Source: a virus | Reading direction: 5' to 3' (one strand) | IMG/VR virus record: IMGVR_UViG_3300005264_000060 | Coordinates: 1-29,487 of that record | DNA: 29,487 nucleotides | In this document: one piece after another, positions 22,191 to 28,937 of the stretch | How the letters are laid out: each line of letters begins with the position of its first letter | Position numbering within the stretch: position 1 is the first letter of the stretch | The notes under the pieces: model-generated | Database searches by the model: none | Told to the model about the DNA's origin: nothing | The model's input: the letters and a program-made list of their open reading frames with translations, nothing else | Translations under genes and position numbers: made by a program

Positions 22191-23255
22191 ATGTTAAATA
22201 TCAAAATAGATATATTAAAGGCATTTCTTGATAATACAGAATTATTTGAATCTATGAATAGTTGTAATCATTATGAAAATAGTAATAATTTTAATCCTTA
22301 TCATCTTGAAGGTAGTCTTTGGACACATACCATGTTAGTATATAATGCTGCAAATTCAGAAGATTATATAGAATTAATAATGGCACTTTGTCATGATATT
22401 GGAAAAGTAATTACAAGAAAAGTTAATGATAATGGTAAAGTATCTTTTTATGGACATGCTGATGCATCAATTCAACCTACAATAGATTTTGTTAATTATT
22501 TGTATACAAAAAATATTATTAACAGAAAAGAATTTGATAATTTTTTAAAATTTGGTCTTCCTGCAATGGCTAATCATATGATATATTATAAAAATAGACA
22601 TAAACTTAATTATTTTAGTAATAATAATACCATCATAAAAAATTATTATAAAAAAATGAATTATATTGATAGTATTGGTTCTATTTGTGAAGATGATGAT
22701 GATGAAGAAAATGTTATAAAAGATTTTGTTCTTAAACCATTTGATAAAGACCAACCAACAATAACAATTTGGACCGGATTACCTGGATCTGGTAAAGATT
22801 ATCTTGCCAAAAAAACTGGGGACCCTATTGTATCATGGGATGATATAAGAGTAGAAATATACAAAAATTATGTATCTGAAAATTATATTAATATGATGAC
22901 GAATAAGGAAATTTATGAAAATGCATTTAAATATTGTAAAGAAAAAAATATTAATATTAATAAACTTATGAAAAGAAAAATTAATGATATTGTTAAAACT
23001 GAAAAAAATATCAATATTTGTAATACTTCATTAACAAGAAAATCTAGACGTAATATCATTAATACAATAAGTACAAAATATAATTATGTGATCAAACAAG
23101 TTTTTGTTCCTACTAAATTAATATATGAAAGAAATACTATAAGAGATAGTAAAACTGTACCAATTAATGTTATTAATAATATGATGAAAAATATGACAAT
23201 AGCAACTTATTTTGAAAAAAACATTAATAATATTGAATACATTTTAAATATTTAA
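22191..23255 (+). CDS. HD-domain phosphohydrolase fused to polynucleotide-kinase-like domain
   Basis: Two domains in 354 aa. The N-terminal HD domain (about 1-165) has LEGSLWTHTMLVYN (His46), LCHDIGK (His68-Asp69), FYGHAD (His89) and MANHM (His129), matching metal-dependent HD phosphohydrolases such as those fused to CCA-adding enzymes. The C-terminal domain (about 188-354) has Walker A GLPGSGKD (196-203), then VSWDDIR (214-220) and a helical lid, as in T4 polynucleotide kinase and relatives. Expected activity: 5'-OH phosphorylation by the kinase, with removal of 3' or 2',3'-cyclic phosphate by HD, that is, end healing before RNA ligation. An acidic linker EDDDDEENV separates the domains. Activities are inferred from motifs. 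Confidence 0.85.
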   Translation: MLNIKIDILKAFLDNTELFESMNSCNHYENSNNFNPYHLEGSLWTHTMLVYNAANSEDYIELIMALCHDIGKVITRKVNDNGKVSFYGHADASIQPTIDFVNYLYTKNIINRKEFDNFLKFGLPAMANHMIYYKNRHKLNYFSNNNTIIKNYYKKMNYIDSIGSICEDDDDEENVIKDFVLKPFDKDQPTITIWTGLPGSGKDYLAKKTGDPIVSWDDIRVEIYKNYVSENYINMMTNKEIYENAFKYCKEKNININKLMKRKINDIVKTEKNINICNTSLTRKSRRNIINTISTKYNYVIKQVFVPTKLIYERNTIRDSKTVPINVINNMMKNMTIATYFEKNINNIEYILNI

Positions 23256-23267
23256 GGAGAAATTATT

Positions 23268-23417
23268 ATGTACTTACTAATTTTTGAAAATGGTGAAATA
23301 TCTAAAACAGAAGAATTAACTAATGTTATTATGGAAGAATTTAGTACAGGTGTTGTTGATATGAAAAAATAGAAAATTTATAATGAACATTGGATTGATA
23401 TAAATGAATTAAAATAA
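23268..23417 (+). pseudogene. Small ORF interrupted by an in-frame TAG (34 + 14 codons)
   Basis: With AAGGAG before the ATG, the product MYLLIFENGEISKTEELT ends at a TAG at 23370-23372. The frame stays open beyond it with KIYNEHWIDINELK to a TAA at 23415-23417. The tail resembles the YNGEW-DI ending of small phage proteins that begin with MYLLIFE, so the TAG probably interrupts an ancestral gene of about 49 codons. Elsewhere in the window TAG acts as a normal stop (for example uvsW), and no amber suppressor tRNA is visible, so reassignment is unlikely. The 34-aa form might still be functional. Confidence 0.6.
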
Positions 23418-23427
23418 AAAGGTAAAT

Positions 23428-24246
23428 ATGTTAAAATTAATTAATATAAATGCAGTAACATTACCAGATGCTTGGTTTCAACTTTTATATAAATGTATAG
23501 AAAAAGGTAGAGAATTTATAATTGATAAGGGGTCATTTAAAGGACAAAAAAGACTTGAATTTGATTGGGTTACTTGTCATATAATACATCCAGATAAAGG
23601 TGAATTATTACCACAACTTGCAGAAGGAAGTACAATACCAAATCCTGTTGCAGATGACTATCTTGATGATTATTTACCATATCTTATGACAGGTGAAGAA
23701 AAAGAAGGTGAATCATATACTTATGGACAAAGAATTTGTGCTTGTATACTTGAACCTAATTTTATATCATGTTATAATGATGATGATTATAAAAATATTA
23801 TTAATCAGGATATTGATAAAATAAAAAATAATAAAGAAATTCTTAATAGACAATATAATGACTGGTTATTAAATCAGATGGAATTATTAATATGGACATA
23901 TAAAAACAAAGGTTATAGGAACAATCAAATGATAATGCAAGTTGGTCAACCAACTGATATGATTTTACAAGATCCACCATGCCTAAGACATATTGATACC
24001 AGAATACAAGATGGAAAACTTCATTTCATGCCATACTTTAGATCATGGGATTTATTTGGTGGATTTCCTGCAAATCTTGCTGCTATAGAAATAATGAAAC
24101 AATATTGTGCATCACAAATAGGTGTTAAAAATGGTGAAATTATTGCCAGTTCAAAAGGTTTACATATTTATGATTATGTATGGGAATTGGCAGAGACAAT
24201 TAGAGGAAAATCAATTAATGATTTTCAAAAAGAAAATAAAAAATAG
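23428..24246 (+). CDS. Thymidylate-synthase-family protein (divergent)
   Basis: A 272-aa member of the thymidylate synthase/dNMP hydroxymethylase superfamily. Nucleophile Cys185 is in QDPPCLRHID; phosphate and base contacts are FRSWDLFGGFPANLAAI (204-220), with Asn216 at the position of E. coli Asn177, and LHIYDY (245-250) is the HxY motif. Asparagine at this point favours dUMP over dCMP. The protein lacks the usual N-terminal length and differs from E. coli ThyA, recalling divergent archaeal or phage forms. It may make dTMP, or hydroxymethyl-dUMP for modified DNA. A weak AAAGG site precedes the start. Ends with TAG. Confidence 0.8.
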   Translation: MLKLININAVTLPDAWFQLLYKCIEKGREFIIDKGSFKGQKRLEFDWVTCHIIHPDKGELLPQLAEGSTIPNPVADDYLDDYLPYLMTGEEKEGESYTYGQRICACILEPNFISCYNDDDYKNIINQDIDKIKNNKEILNRQYNDWLLNQMELLIWTYKNKGYRNNQMIMQVGQPTDMILQDPPCLRHIDTRIQDGKLHFMPYFRSWDLFGGFPANLAAIEIMKQYCASQIGVKNGEIIASSKGLHIYDYVWELAETIRGKSINDFQKENKK

Positions 24247-24261
24247 GAGTTTATGAAGTAA

Positions 24262-24429
24262 ATGGGTAAGACATATAGAAAAGATGGTAGTAATAGAAAT
24301 AAATATTATGTAAAATCAAAGAAAAATCAAAAAAAATTTACTATTAATGATTATAAACAAATAATTAATGATTATGAAGAAGATAATTTTATTAAAGAAT
24401 TAATAAGGAATGATAATGAAAAAAATTAA
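24262..24429 (+). CDS. Small basic protein (55 aa)
   Basis: A frame of 55 codons, MGKTYRKDGSNRNKYYVKSK, continuing with an acidic C-terminal half (NDYEEDNFIKELIRNDNEKN). GGAG lies 12 bases before the ATG and five bases before an intervening mini-ORF ATG-AAG-TAA whose stop overlaps the start base (TAAATG), a possible reinitiation arrangement. No known family; the basic N-terminus resembles nucleic-acid-binding tails. Its last 14 bases overlap the transglycosylase start. Confidence 0.6.
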   Translation: MGKTYRKDGSNRNKYYVKSKKNQKKFTINDYKQIINDYEEDNFIKELIRNDNEKN

Positions 24430-25054
24430 TAATTTTATAACAATAATTTCTATTATTTTTATAATGTTTATATTTATTACTATATATATAGATATACAAA
24501 CAAATAAACAACAATTTAAACAATTACAGTTAGATTATCAAAATTCTATAGAAAAAAATAAAAAATTAATTAATATACAAAATAAACTAATAAGTAATAA
24601 TCTTGAAATTAAAAAATTTTTATTGGATTCATTATATTATTTAAATCCAAATATTGATACACAGATTCAAATTCAAATAGTAGAATCATTAATTGTTGAA
24701 TGTAAAAAAGTAAATTTACCACCACTTTTAGTTTTATGTTTAATTAAAGAAGAAAGTATGTTTAATCCATTAGCAAAAAGTAGTATGGGTGCTATCGGAC
24801 TTATGCAAATAATACCCAAATTTCATAATGATAAAATAACTAAAAATAAATTGAAACCCAATGAAGTTTATTATATTAAAAATAATATTCAACTTGGTTG
24901 TGAAATATTAAAAGAATATTTTAATGATAAAAAAAATATTGTAGAAGCTTTACAAAAATATGTAGGTGCGATAAACAAAAAAAATGCATCAAAATATATT
25001 GAAAATATAATTAATAATTACATTACATTAGAAATAATGTATACTAAGCAATAA
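24416..25054 (+). CDS. Membrane-anchored lytic transglycosylase (SLT family)
   Basis: A 212-aa protein from the ATG at 24416, chosen because AAGGA is six bases upstream; the ATG two codons earlier touches that site. A transmembrane helix occupies about residues 5-26, followed by a coiled-coil stalk and a C-terminal SLT goose-lysozyme domain: LCLIKEESMFNPLAKS with catalytic Glu113, then GAIGLMQIIP (125-134) and KNNIQLGCEILKEYF. It cleaves murein glycan strands between MurNAc and GlcNAc. Being anchored, it suits entry, virion-associated or lysis functions in a Gram-negative envelope. Its end overlaps the convergent broken gene by 11 bases and is followed by a terminator-like stem. Confidence 0.88.
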   Translation: MKKINNFITIISIIFIMFIFITIYIDIQTNKQQFKQLQLDYQNSIEKNKKLINIQNKLISNNLEIKKFLLDSLYYLNPNIDTQIQIQIVESLIVECKKVNLPPLLVLCLIKEESMFNPLAKSSMGAIGLMQIIPKFHNDKITKNKLKPNEVYYIKNNIQLGCEILKEYFNDKKNIVEALQKYVGAINKKNASKYIENIINNYITLEIMYTKQ

Positions 25055-25419
25055 TTCTTTCAATAATAGTATCTGTAGAAAGATCAATTAATTTACCTGA
25101 TCTAGCATCACCATAAATTAATTGATCTTTTTTATTTAAAAATCCTATTAACGCATGTCTCATACCATTAGAAAACATAACTGAAACATCCATTGCAAGA
25201 ACATTACCATATCCTTTTTTACTTAACCATCCTCTAAGAATACGATTTCCATCATCACAATCTCTTGAATATATCTTTTAAATCTAACCAGTTTATATGT
25301 TTACCTTTTATTTTAAGACCCCAAAACCCCATAGTATGTTCCTTATTTTTATTGATTTTTATAATAGGTCTAACTTTAATTAATGATTGAAAAAATTGAT
25401 AATTTATTTTTTGTATCAT
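25044..25419 (-). pseudogene. Frameshifted transglutaminase-like (Cys-His-Asp) protein
   Basis: Two frames join: from an ATG at 25419 (or one at 25329 with AAGGA upstream) the product reads GFWGLKIKGKHINWLDLKD then stops after FKRL; the adjacent frame continues SRDCDDGNRILRGWL, VLAMDVSVMFSNGMRHALIG and QLIYGDARSGK to TAG at 25044-25046. Cys, His and Asp in DCDDGN, RHALIG and YGDAR are spaced as in transglutaminase-like cysteine peptidases. The total length, 376, is one base over a multiple of three, fitting a single insertion near 25258-25280. The start shares one base with the previous stop. An assembly error is possible. Confidence 0.75.
25079..25133 (+). terminator. Long-stem rho-independent-like terminator, rightward
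   Basis: Perfect 16-base arms (25079-25094 and 25115-25130) with a 20-base loop, followed by T-run 25128-25133, starting 24 bases after the transglycosylase stop. It lies within the 3' part of the convergent broken gene. The long loop makes it less typical. Confidence 0.65.
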
Positions 25420-25655
25420 TAATCAGAATTAGTATTATCTTCATCAAAATCTTCTATAATAGTTAATGGTTTTAATGTTCCATCATTTTCAAAATAAGAT
25501 TCTGGATTTTTAATAGATTTTCGTAATTTATAAATATCCTTAATTGTTGGACTATTAGATCTAATAGTACTTATTACACCTTCAATCATTGGAATACCAA
25601 ATCTTGCCACCAAATCAGTAATCATTAAAACATTTTCTACGTCTTTATATTTCAT
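25419..25655 (-). CDS. Unknown small protein (78 aa)
   Basis: A 78-aa protein, MKYKDVENVLMITDLVARFG, with a helical N-terminal half, IEGVISTIRSNSPTIKDIYKL, and an acidic tail (EDFDEDNTNSD). The start overlaps the end of the lipoprotein gene by 11 bases. No membrane segment or known motif. It sits in a cluster of envelope proteins and may be a partner of the lipoprotein; nothing more can be said. Confidence 0.65.
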   Translation of the reverse strand: MKYKDVENVLMITDLVARFGIPMIEGVISTIRSNSPTIKDIYKLRKSIKNPESYFENDGTLKPLTIIEDFDEDNTNSD

Positions 25656-26034
25656 TAGATACTATCTCCCTTATAAGATTTACAAATCTATTTTGAATTT
25701 GAATAAATTTATCAAATGATTCAGATACTTTAACATTTGACATATTACCTTCTGCATACATTTCTAATGCTAACGTAGCAATTTTATATGCTTCTACAAA
25801 ATCATTACCAAGATCAATCACTTTATTTTTTTGTTCATTAGTAATTTTACCTTGTTTATGTAATGATGCTATTATTTTCATAGAATTATCATATCCTATT
25901 TGTGTAGTTTTTAATACTTTATATGTATTATTTATAATAGCATCTCCACCTGTCATTGATATACATCCGATAGTAAATATCATCAGTATAATTGTTGCAA
26001 GATAAATTTTAATATCTTTCTTTTTTCCTAACAT
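25645..26034 (-). CDS. Small lipoprotein with helical periplasmic domain (129 aa)
   Basis: An N-terminal basic stretch (LGKKKDIK), a hydrophobic segment YLATIILMIFTIGC and a lipobox-like IGC-I place lipidation at Cys24. The mature part is helical and charged (EQKNKVIDLGNDFVEAYKIA; SESFDKFIQIQNRFVNLIRE), suggesting a coiled-coil domain. AGGAG precedes the start. It could be an outer-membrane spanin partner of the membrane coiled-coil protein at 28638-28937, but it is larger than most o-spanins and lacks their proline-rich tail; other envelope roles are equally possible. Confidence 0.75.
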   Translation of the reverse strand: MLGKKKDIKIYLATIILMIFTIGCISMTGGDAIINNTYKVLKTTQIGYDNSMKIIASLHKQGKITNEQKNKVIDLGNDFVEAYKIATLALEMYAEGNMSNVKVSESFDKFIQIQNRFVNLIREIVSNEI

Positions 26035-26093
26035 AAACAGTCTCCTTTTTTAATTTCACTTATTATTTATTTACATGTTCTTCTTTCACATAT

Positions 26094-27524
26094 TTATTCT
26101 TTTTGCATTCTTTTTGCGATTTCATATTGTATTTCTTTTAACAAGGTAATATTACCACCTGGCCACTGATTTTTATTTATAAAATTAAATCCACTTAAAT
26201 TAGTTATAGCTGGATGTCCACCTGATCCAGCCATAATTATTTCCCATGCATCTATAGTAACTTTTTTCATTATATTTTTTTGCTTTAATGATAATTTATT
26301 ATATGGTTTATTTGATATATCAATAATTAAATCTCTATATCCACCTTTTAATGGAATACCTTTTATTTTCTTACTATATAATGCCATAATATCAGAAAAA
26401 TTAAAACCAACAGCATTTTGAAGATTTCCTTTTATAATATTTTTTTCATATGTATATTTAATATAATCAAGTGTAATATCTATACTTTTTAATTTACTTT
26501 TAAATTTAGGCATCACATCTTTCATAACTAAATTACCTAAATGAAGTTTTTTATCTAGTTTTTTAAATGGGTTTTGTGATAATTGAACTAAACCAACAGG
26601 CCATGCTATAGTAAAATAATTTACTTCTGGATTTAATTTAAATGGTGTATATCTATCATATTGATTAAGTTTACCCATATATCCACCACCATACTGAACA
26701 AGTAAATTACCTATTTTGACAGATTCACCATTTTTTAATTTTTTAATATCACTAAGTTTACCATCTTTTATAATTTTGTCTTTTTGTTTTGATTGATAAT
26801 TTAATGAATCACTTTCTATCTGATCAACTGTTTTATATCCATCGGCTTGTGCGAGTTTTTTAATTGTATTGAACATAGATATTAAAGATGCTTTAGATGT
26901 CATTACTACATTTTCAAGAAATTGTGGTTTATTTTTATATGATAATAATAATTTATTAACGACAAATCCCATCATTTGATGATTTTTTGCAACTGGTATG
27001 TCTTTTCTAATATTAAAAGTAGCATTAATAATATCATCAGGGGTTAAACCTTGGCTTGCAAAATCAGCACTATCAACAGTATTAATTATTTTTAAATCTT
27101 GTTGAGGAAAAATATCTTTTGGTGATATTTCACCTGAAATAATACCAGCTCCACTTGGTGCGTGTTTAAAAGATGTTGACGTATTATCACCAACACCAAC
27201 TTGATCATCATGATGGTCTTGATGAATTTCAAACATTGGTTTACCATGTGCAAAATCAACTAGGACTTTCATTACACCTTTTTTACCTTTTGGTACAGCA
27301 TATTCTTTATCACCATATTGAATAGAATAAGCATTAATCACTTTAAATCCCTGATTTTCCAAATAATTTTTCATACCTATGGCTGATGTAACACCATCTA
27401 AATCCATATGAAAATAAATTTCCGCTTTATTAAATTGATTTCTTAATTTTTTTATATTTCTAATACCACTTTCACTTAATTGTATTTCACTATTGATTTT
27501 ATTTAATTTGTTTAAAATATTCAT
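26094..27524 (-). CDS. DHH-DHHA1 phosphoesterase (RecJ/NrnA-like)
   Basis: A 476-aa DHH-superfamily enzyme. Motif I is HMDLDGVTSA (Asp41, Asp43), motif II VLVDFAHGKP (Asp90), motif III HQDHHDD (101-107) with the name-giving DHH, and the C-terminal DHHA1 signature is GSGGHPA (433-439). Family members are manganese-dependent single-strand exonucleases, nanoRNases or cyclic-dinucleotide phosphodiesterases. The spacing between domains (about 300 residues) is longer than in NrnA and contains no recognised OB domain, so the subgroup is uncertain. Cyclic-dinucleotide degradation as counter-defence is an attractive but unsupported possibility. It is preceded by a 73-bp gap without a confident promoter. 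Confidence 0.88.
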   Translation of the reverse strand: MNILNKLNKINSEIQLSESGIRNIKKLRNQFNKAEIYFHMDLDGVTSAIGMKNYLENQGFKVINAYSIQYGDKEYAVPKGKKGVMKVLVDFAHGKPMFEIHQDHHDDQVGVGDNTSTSFKHAPSGAGIISGEISPKDIFPQQDLKIINTVDSADFASQGLTPDDIINATFNIRKDIPVAKNHQMMGFVVNKLLLSYKNKPQFLENVVMTSKASLISMFNTIKKLAQADGYKTVDQIESDSLNYQSKQKDKIIKDGKLSDIKKLKNGESVKIGNLLVQYGGGYMGKLNQYDRYTPFKLNPEVNYFTIAWPVGLVQLSQNPFKKLDKKLHLGNLVMKDVMPKFKSKLKSIDITLDYIKYTYEKNIIKGNLQNAVGFNFSDIMALYSKKIKGIPLKGGYRDLIIDISNKPYNKLSLKQKNIMKKVTIDAWEIIMAGSGGHPAITNLSGFNFINKNQWPGGNITLLKEIQYEIAKRMQKE

Positions 27525-27597
27525 TAAACAATTCCTTTTTTTAAGTTATTGAACATTTATCATTTATTTTGTTATATTCATATAATAATATTGTCAT

Positions 27598-27930
27598 TTA
27601 ATTATTTTTAATATGTGATATTAATAATGAACATAATACATCATTATCATTTTTAATTTTTAATTCTTTTAATGTTGACATACTATTTAATTTTAAATAT
27701 CCAACAGCATGACTAAGATAATTATCTTGTTCTGTTTCTGTTAATTTGTTAAAGTTTACTGGATATATACCAGTTATATTAAAAGAATAATTTAAAGAAT
27801 CCAATAAATCCTTTGTTAAAATTGGTTTCCATGTAGACATAGAAATTTTATCAATAATTACTTTACAAATTATTGTTAATAATATCAATAAATATATAAA
27901 CAAAATACTACTTAAATTAATAATTTCCAT
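27598..27930 (-). CDS. Single-pass membrane protein of unknown function (110 aa)
   Basis: A transmembrane segment (SSILFIYLLILLTIICKVII, residues 7-26) followed by an 80-residue soluble domain beginning MSTWKPILTKDLLDSLNYSF, with GIYPVNFNKLTETEQDNYLSHAVGYL. The start abuts the stop of the upstream gene. It may be an envelope or lysis-associated protein judging by neighbours, but no family is recognised. Confidence 0.65.
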   Translation of the reverse strand: MEIINLSSILFIYLLILLTIICKVIIDKISMSTWKPILTKDLLDSLNYSFNITGIYPVNFNKLTETEQDNYLSHAVGYLKLNSMSTLKELKIKNDNDVLCSLLISHIKNN

Positions 27931-28431
27931 TTAATTTCCATATGGTGAATATTTTTGTTGTGGTTGTGATTTAATAGAAGGTGGTGGAACATTATTTTGT
28001 TCTGGTGTATATCCTAAACCTTTTTCACCACTTAAACATTGTGATTGTATTATTTCATCTCTATCAAAAATTGGATTATCAAATGTATTAACTGAATCAA
28101 CTGCTGATCTTGCTATAATAGATTTATTTATACCTGCTTCTGTAGCACAAGAACATAATTCATCAAGTTCAACATTTTGTCCCATAGAATATAATAATTT
28201 AAGAACTATATAAGGATTATATTTTAAATCAATAGATATTTTCATTACTTCACAAATGGGACATTCTTTATTATCAAATAATAATTTATATTCTTTTTCT
28301 AAAATTAACACCTCGTCTTCTATATTACCACCACTATATTTTGTTAAATTTGATATTAATTGTTTTTCACCATCAAATGCGAATACATTTATACTAAACA
28401 ATATTATAAACAATACTATAAACTTTTTCAT
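27931..28431 (-). CDS. Secreted cysteine-containing protein (166 aa)
   Basis: Signal peptide KKFIVLFIILFSINVFAF with cleavage after Ala18. The mature protein has CPIC (a CxxC) and CSC pairs plus a final Cys, suitable for disulfides or metal binding, within a helical body (VMKISIDLKYNPYIVLKLLY, CSCATEAGINKSIIARSAV). The C-terminus is Pro/Gln-rich (VPPPSIKSQPQQKYSPYGN). This recalls a group of phage periplasmic proteins of unknown role. It overlaps the start of the previous gene's end by ATGA. Confidence 0.7.
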   Translation of the reverse strand: MKKFIVLFIILFSINVFAFDGEKQLISNLTKYSGGNIEDEVLILEKEYKLLFDNKECPICEVMKISIDLKYNPYIVLKLLYSMGQNVELDELCSCATEAGINKSIIARSAVDSVNTFDNPIFDRDEIIQSQCLSGEKGLGYTPEQNNVPPPSIKSQPQQKYSPYGN

Positions 28432-28613
28432 ATTATTTGTTCCTTTATATTTTTACCAAAAATCATTTCTTTTAATTTTGTATAAAATGATTTTTGGTAT
28501 GGTGGTTGACTCCATGGTTGTCGTTTATTTTCGTCTTCACCAGATACCCACCTAAACACAGTTTCAATTTCATTTGTTATTTTCTCAATTTCTGGTTTTT
28601 TCCATTTTTCCAT
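28428..28613 (-). CDS. Unknown small protein (61 aa)
   Basis: Behind AAGGAG, this gene makes a 61-aa soluble protein, MEKWKKPEIEKITNEIETVF, rich in charged residues and aromatic residues (FRWVSGED, RQPWSQPPYQKSFY). No membrane segment or cysteine. The ATGA overlap with the secreted-protein gene supports coupled expression. Not recognised. The overlapping rightward ORFs here lack ribosome binding sites and are rejected. Confidence 0.65.
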   Translation of the reverse strand: MEKWKKPEIEKITNEIETVFRWVSGEDENKRQPWSQPPYQKSFYTKLKEMIFGKNIKEQII

Positions 28614-28637
28614 AATAAACTCCTTTTTTACACATTT

Positions 28638-28937
28638 TTATTTTTTATCAATTTTTTGTTGTATTCTTATAACAATTTTTAACAAATCTTTTTGTTCATT
28701 TAATATAGTTTGGATTTTATCATATTGTCTATCTAATTGTTTATCTGTTGTTTTATCTTTTTCTTCAAGTCTTTTAATCATTTCTTGTAATGTTATATTA
28801 TCTACTTTATTATCTATTTTTTTATTTTGATCTGCTATAGTTAAACTAGCACCTGTAATAGATATAGTAACAAGAATACCTATTACCCATTTAAAAAAAT
28901 TAATTTCAATATCTTTTATTTTATTTAATACATTCAT
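28638..28937 (-). CDS. Membrane-anchored coiled-coil protein (99 aa), i-spanin-like
   Basis: N-in topology is suggested by the basic start MNVLNKIKDIEINFFK, then a membrane helix WVIGILVTISITGASLTI (17-34) and a charged coiled coil (LEEKDKTTDKQLDRQYDKIQ...). This is the layout of inner-membrane spanins and of several other phage membrane proteins. The start overlaps the HAD gene stop (TAATG). With the lipoprotein at 25645-26034 it could form a two-component spanin, but the two genes are separated by five others, whereas spanin pairs are usually adjacent. Confidence 0.6.
   Translation of the reverse strand: MNVLNKIKDIEINFFKWVIGILVTISITGASLTIADQNKKIDNKVDNITLQEMIKRLEEKDKTTDKQLDRQYDKIQTILNEQKDLLKIVIRIQQKIDKK

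Noticed and set aside
22545-22754. 69-codon leftward ORF
   Set aside because: Antisense to the HD-kinase fusion; isoleucine/phenylalanine-rich product expected from AT-rich antisense.
23370-23372. TAG reassigned to an amino acid
   Set aside because: TAG ends uvsW, the 282-aa and 272-aa genes sensibly, and reading on from uvsW gives low-complexity antisense text.
28104-28115. Another TATAAATA on the minus strand
   Set aside because: Inside the secreted-protein gene and about 170 bases from the next start; taken as chance.
28256-28682. Rightward ORFs of 99 and 62 codons
   Set aside because: Antisense to overlapping leftward genes that have ribosome binding sites and ATGA couplings.
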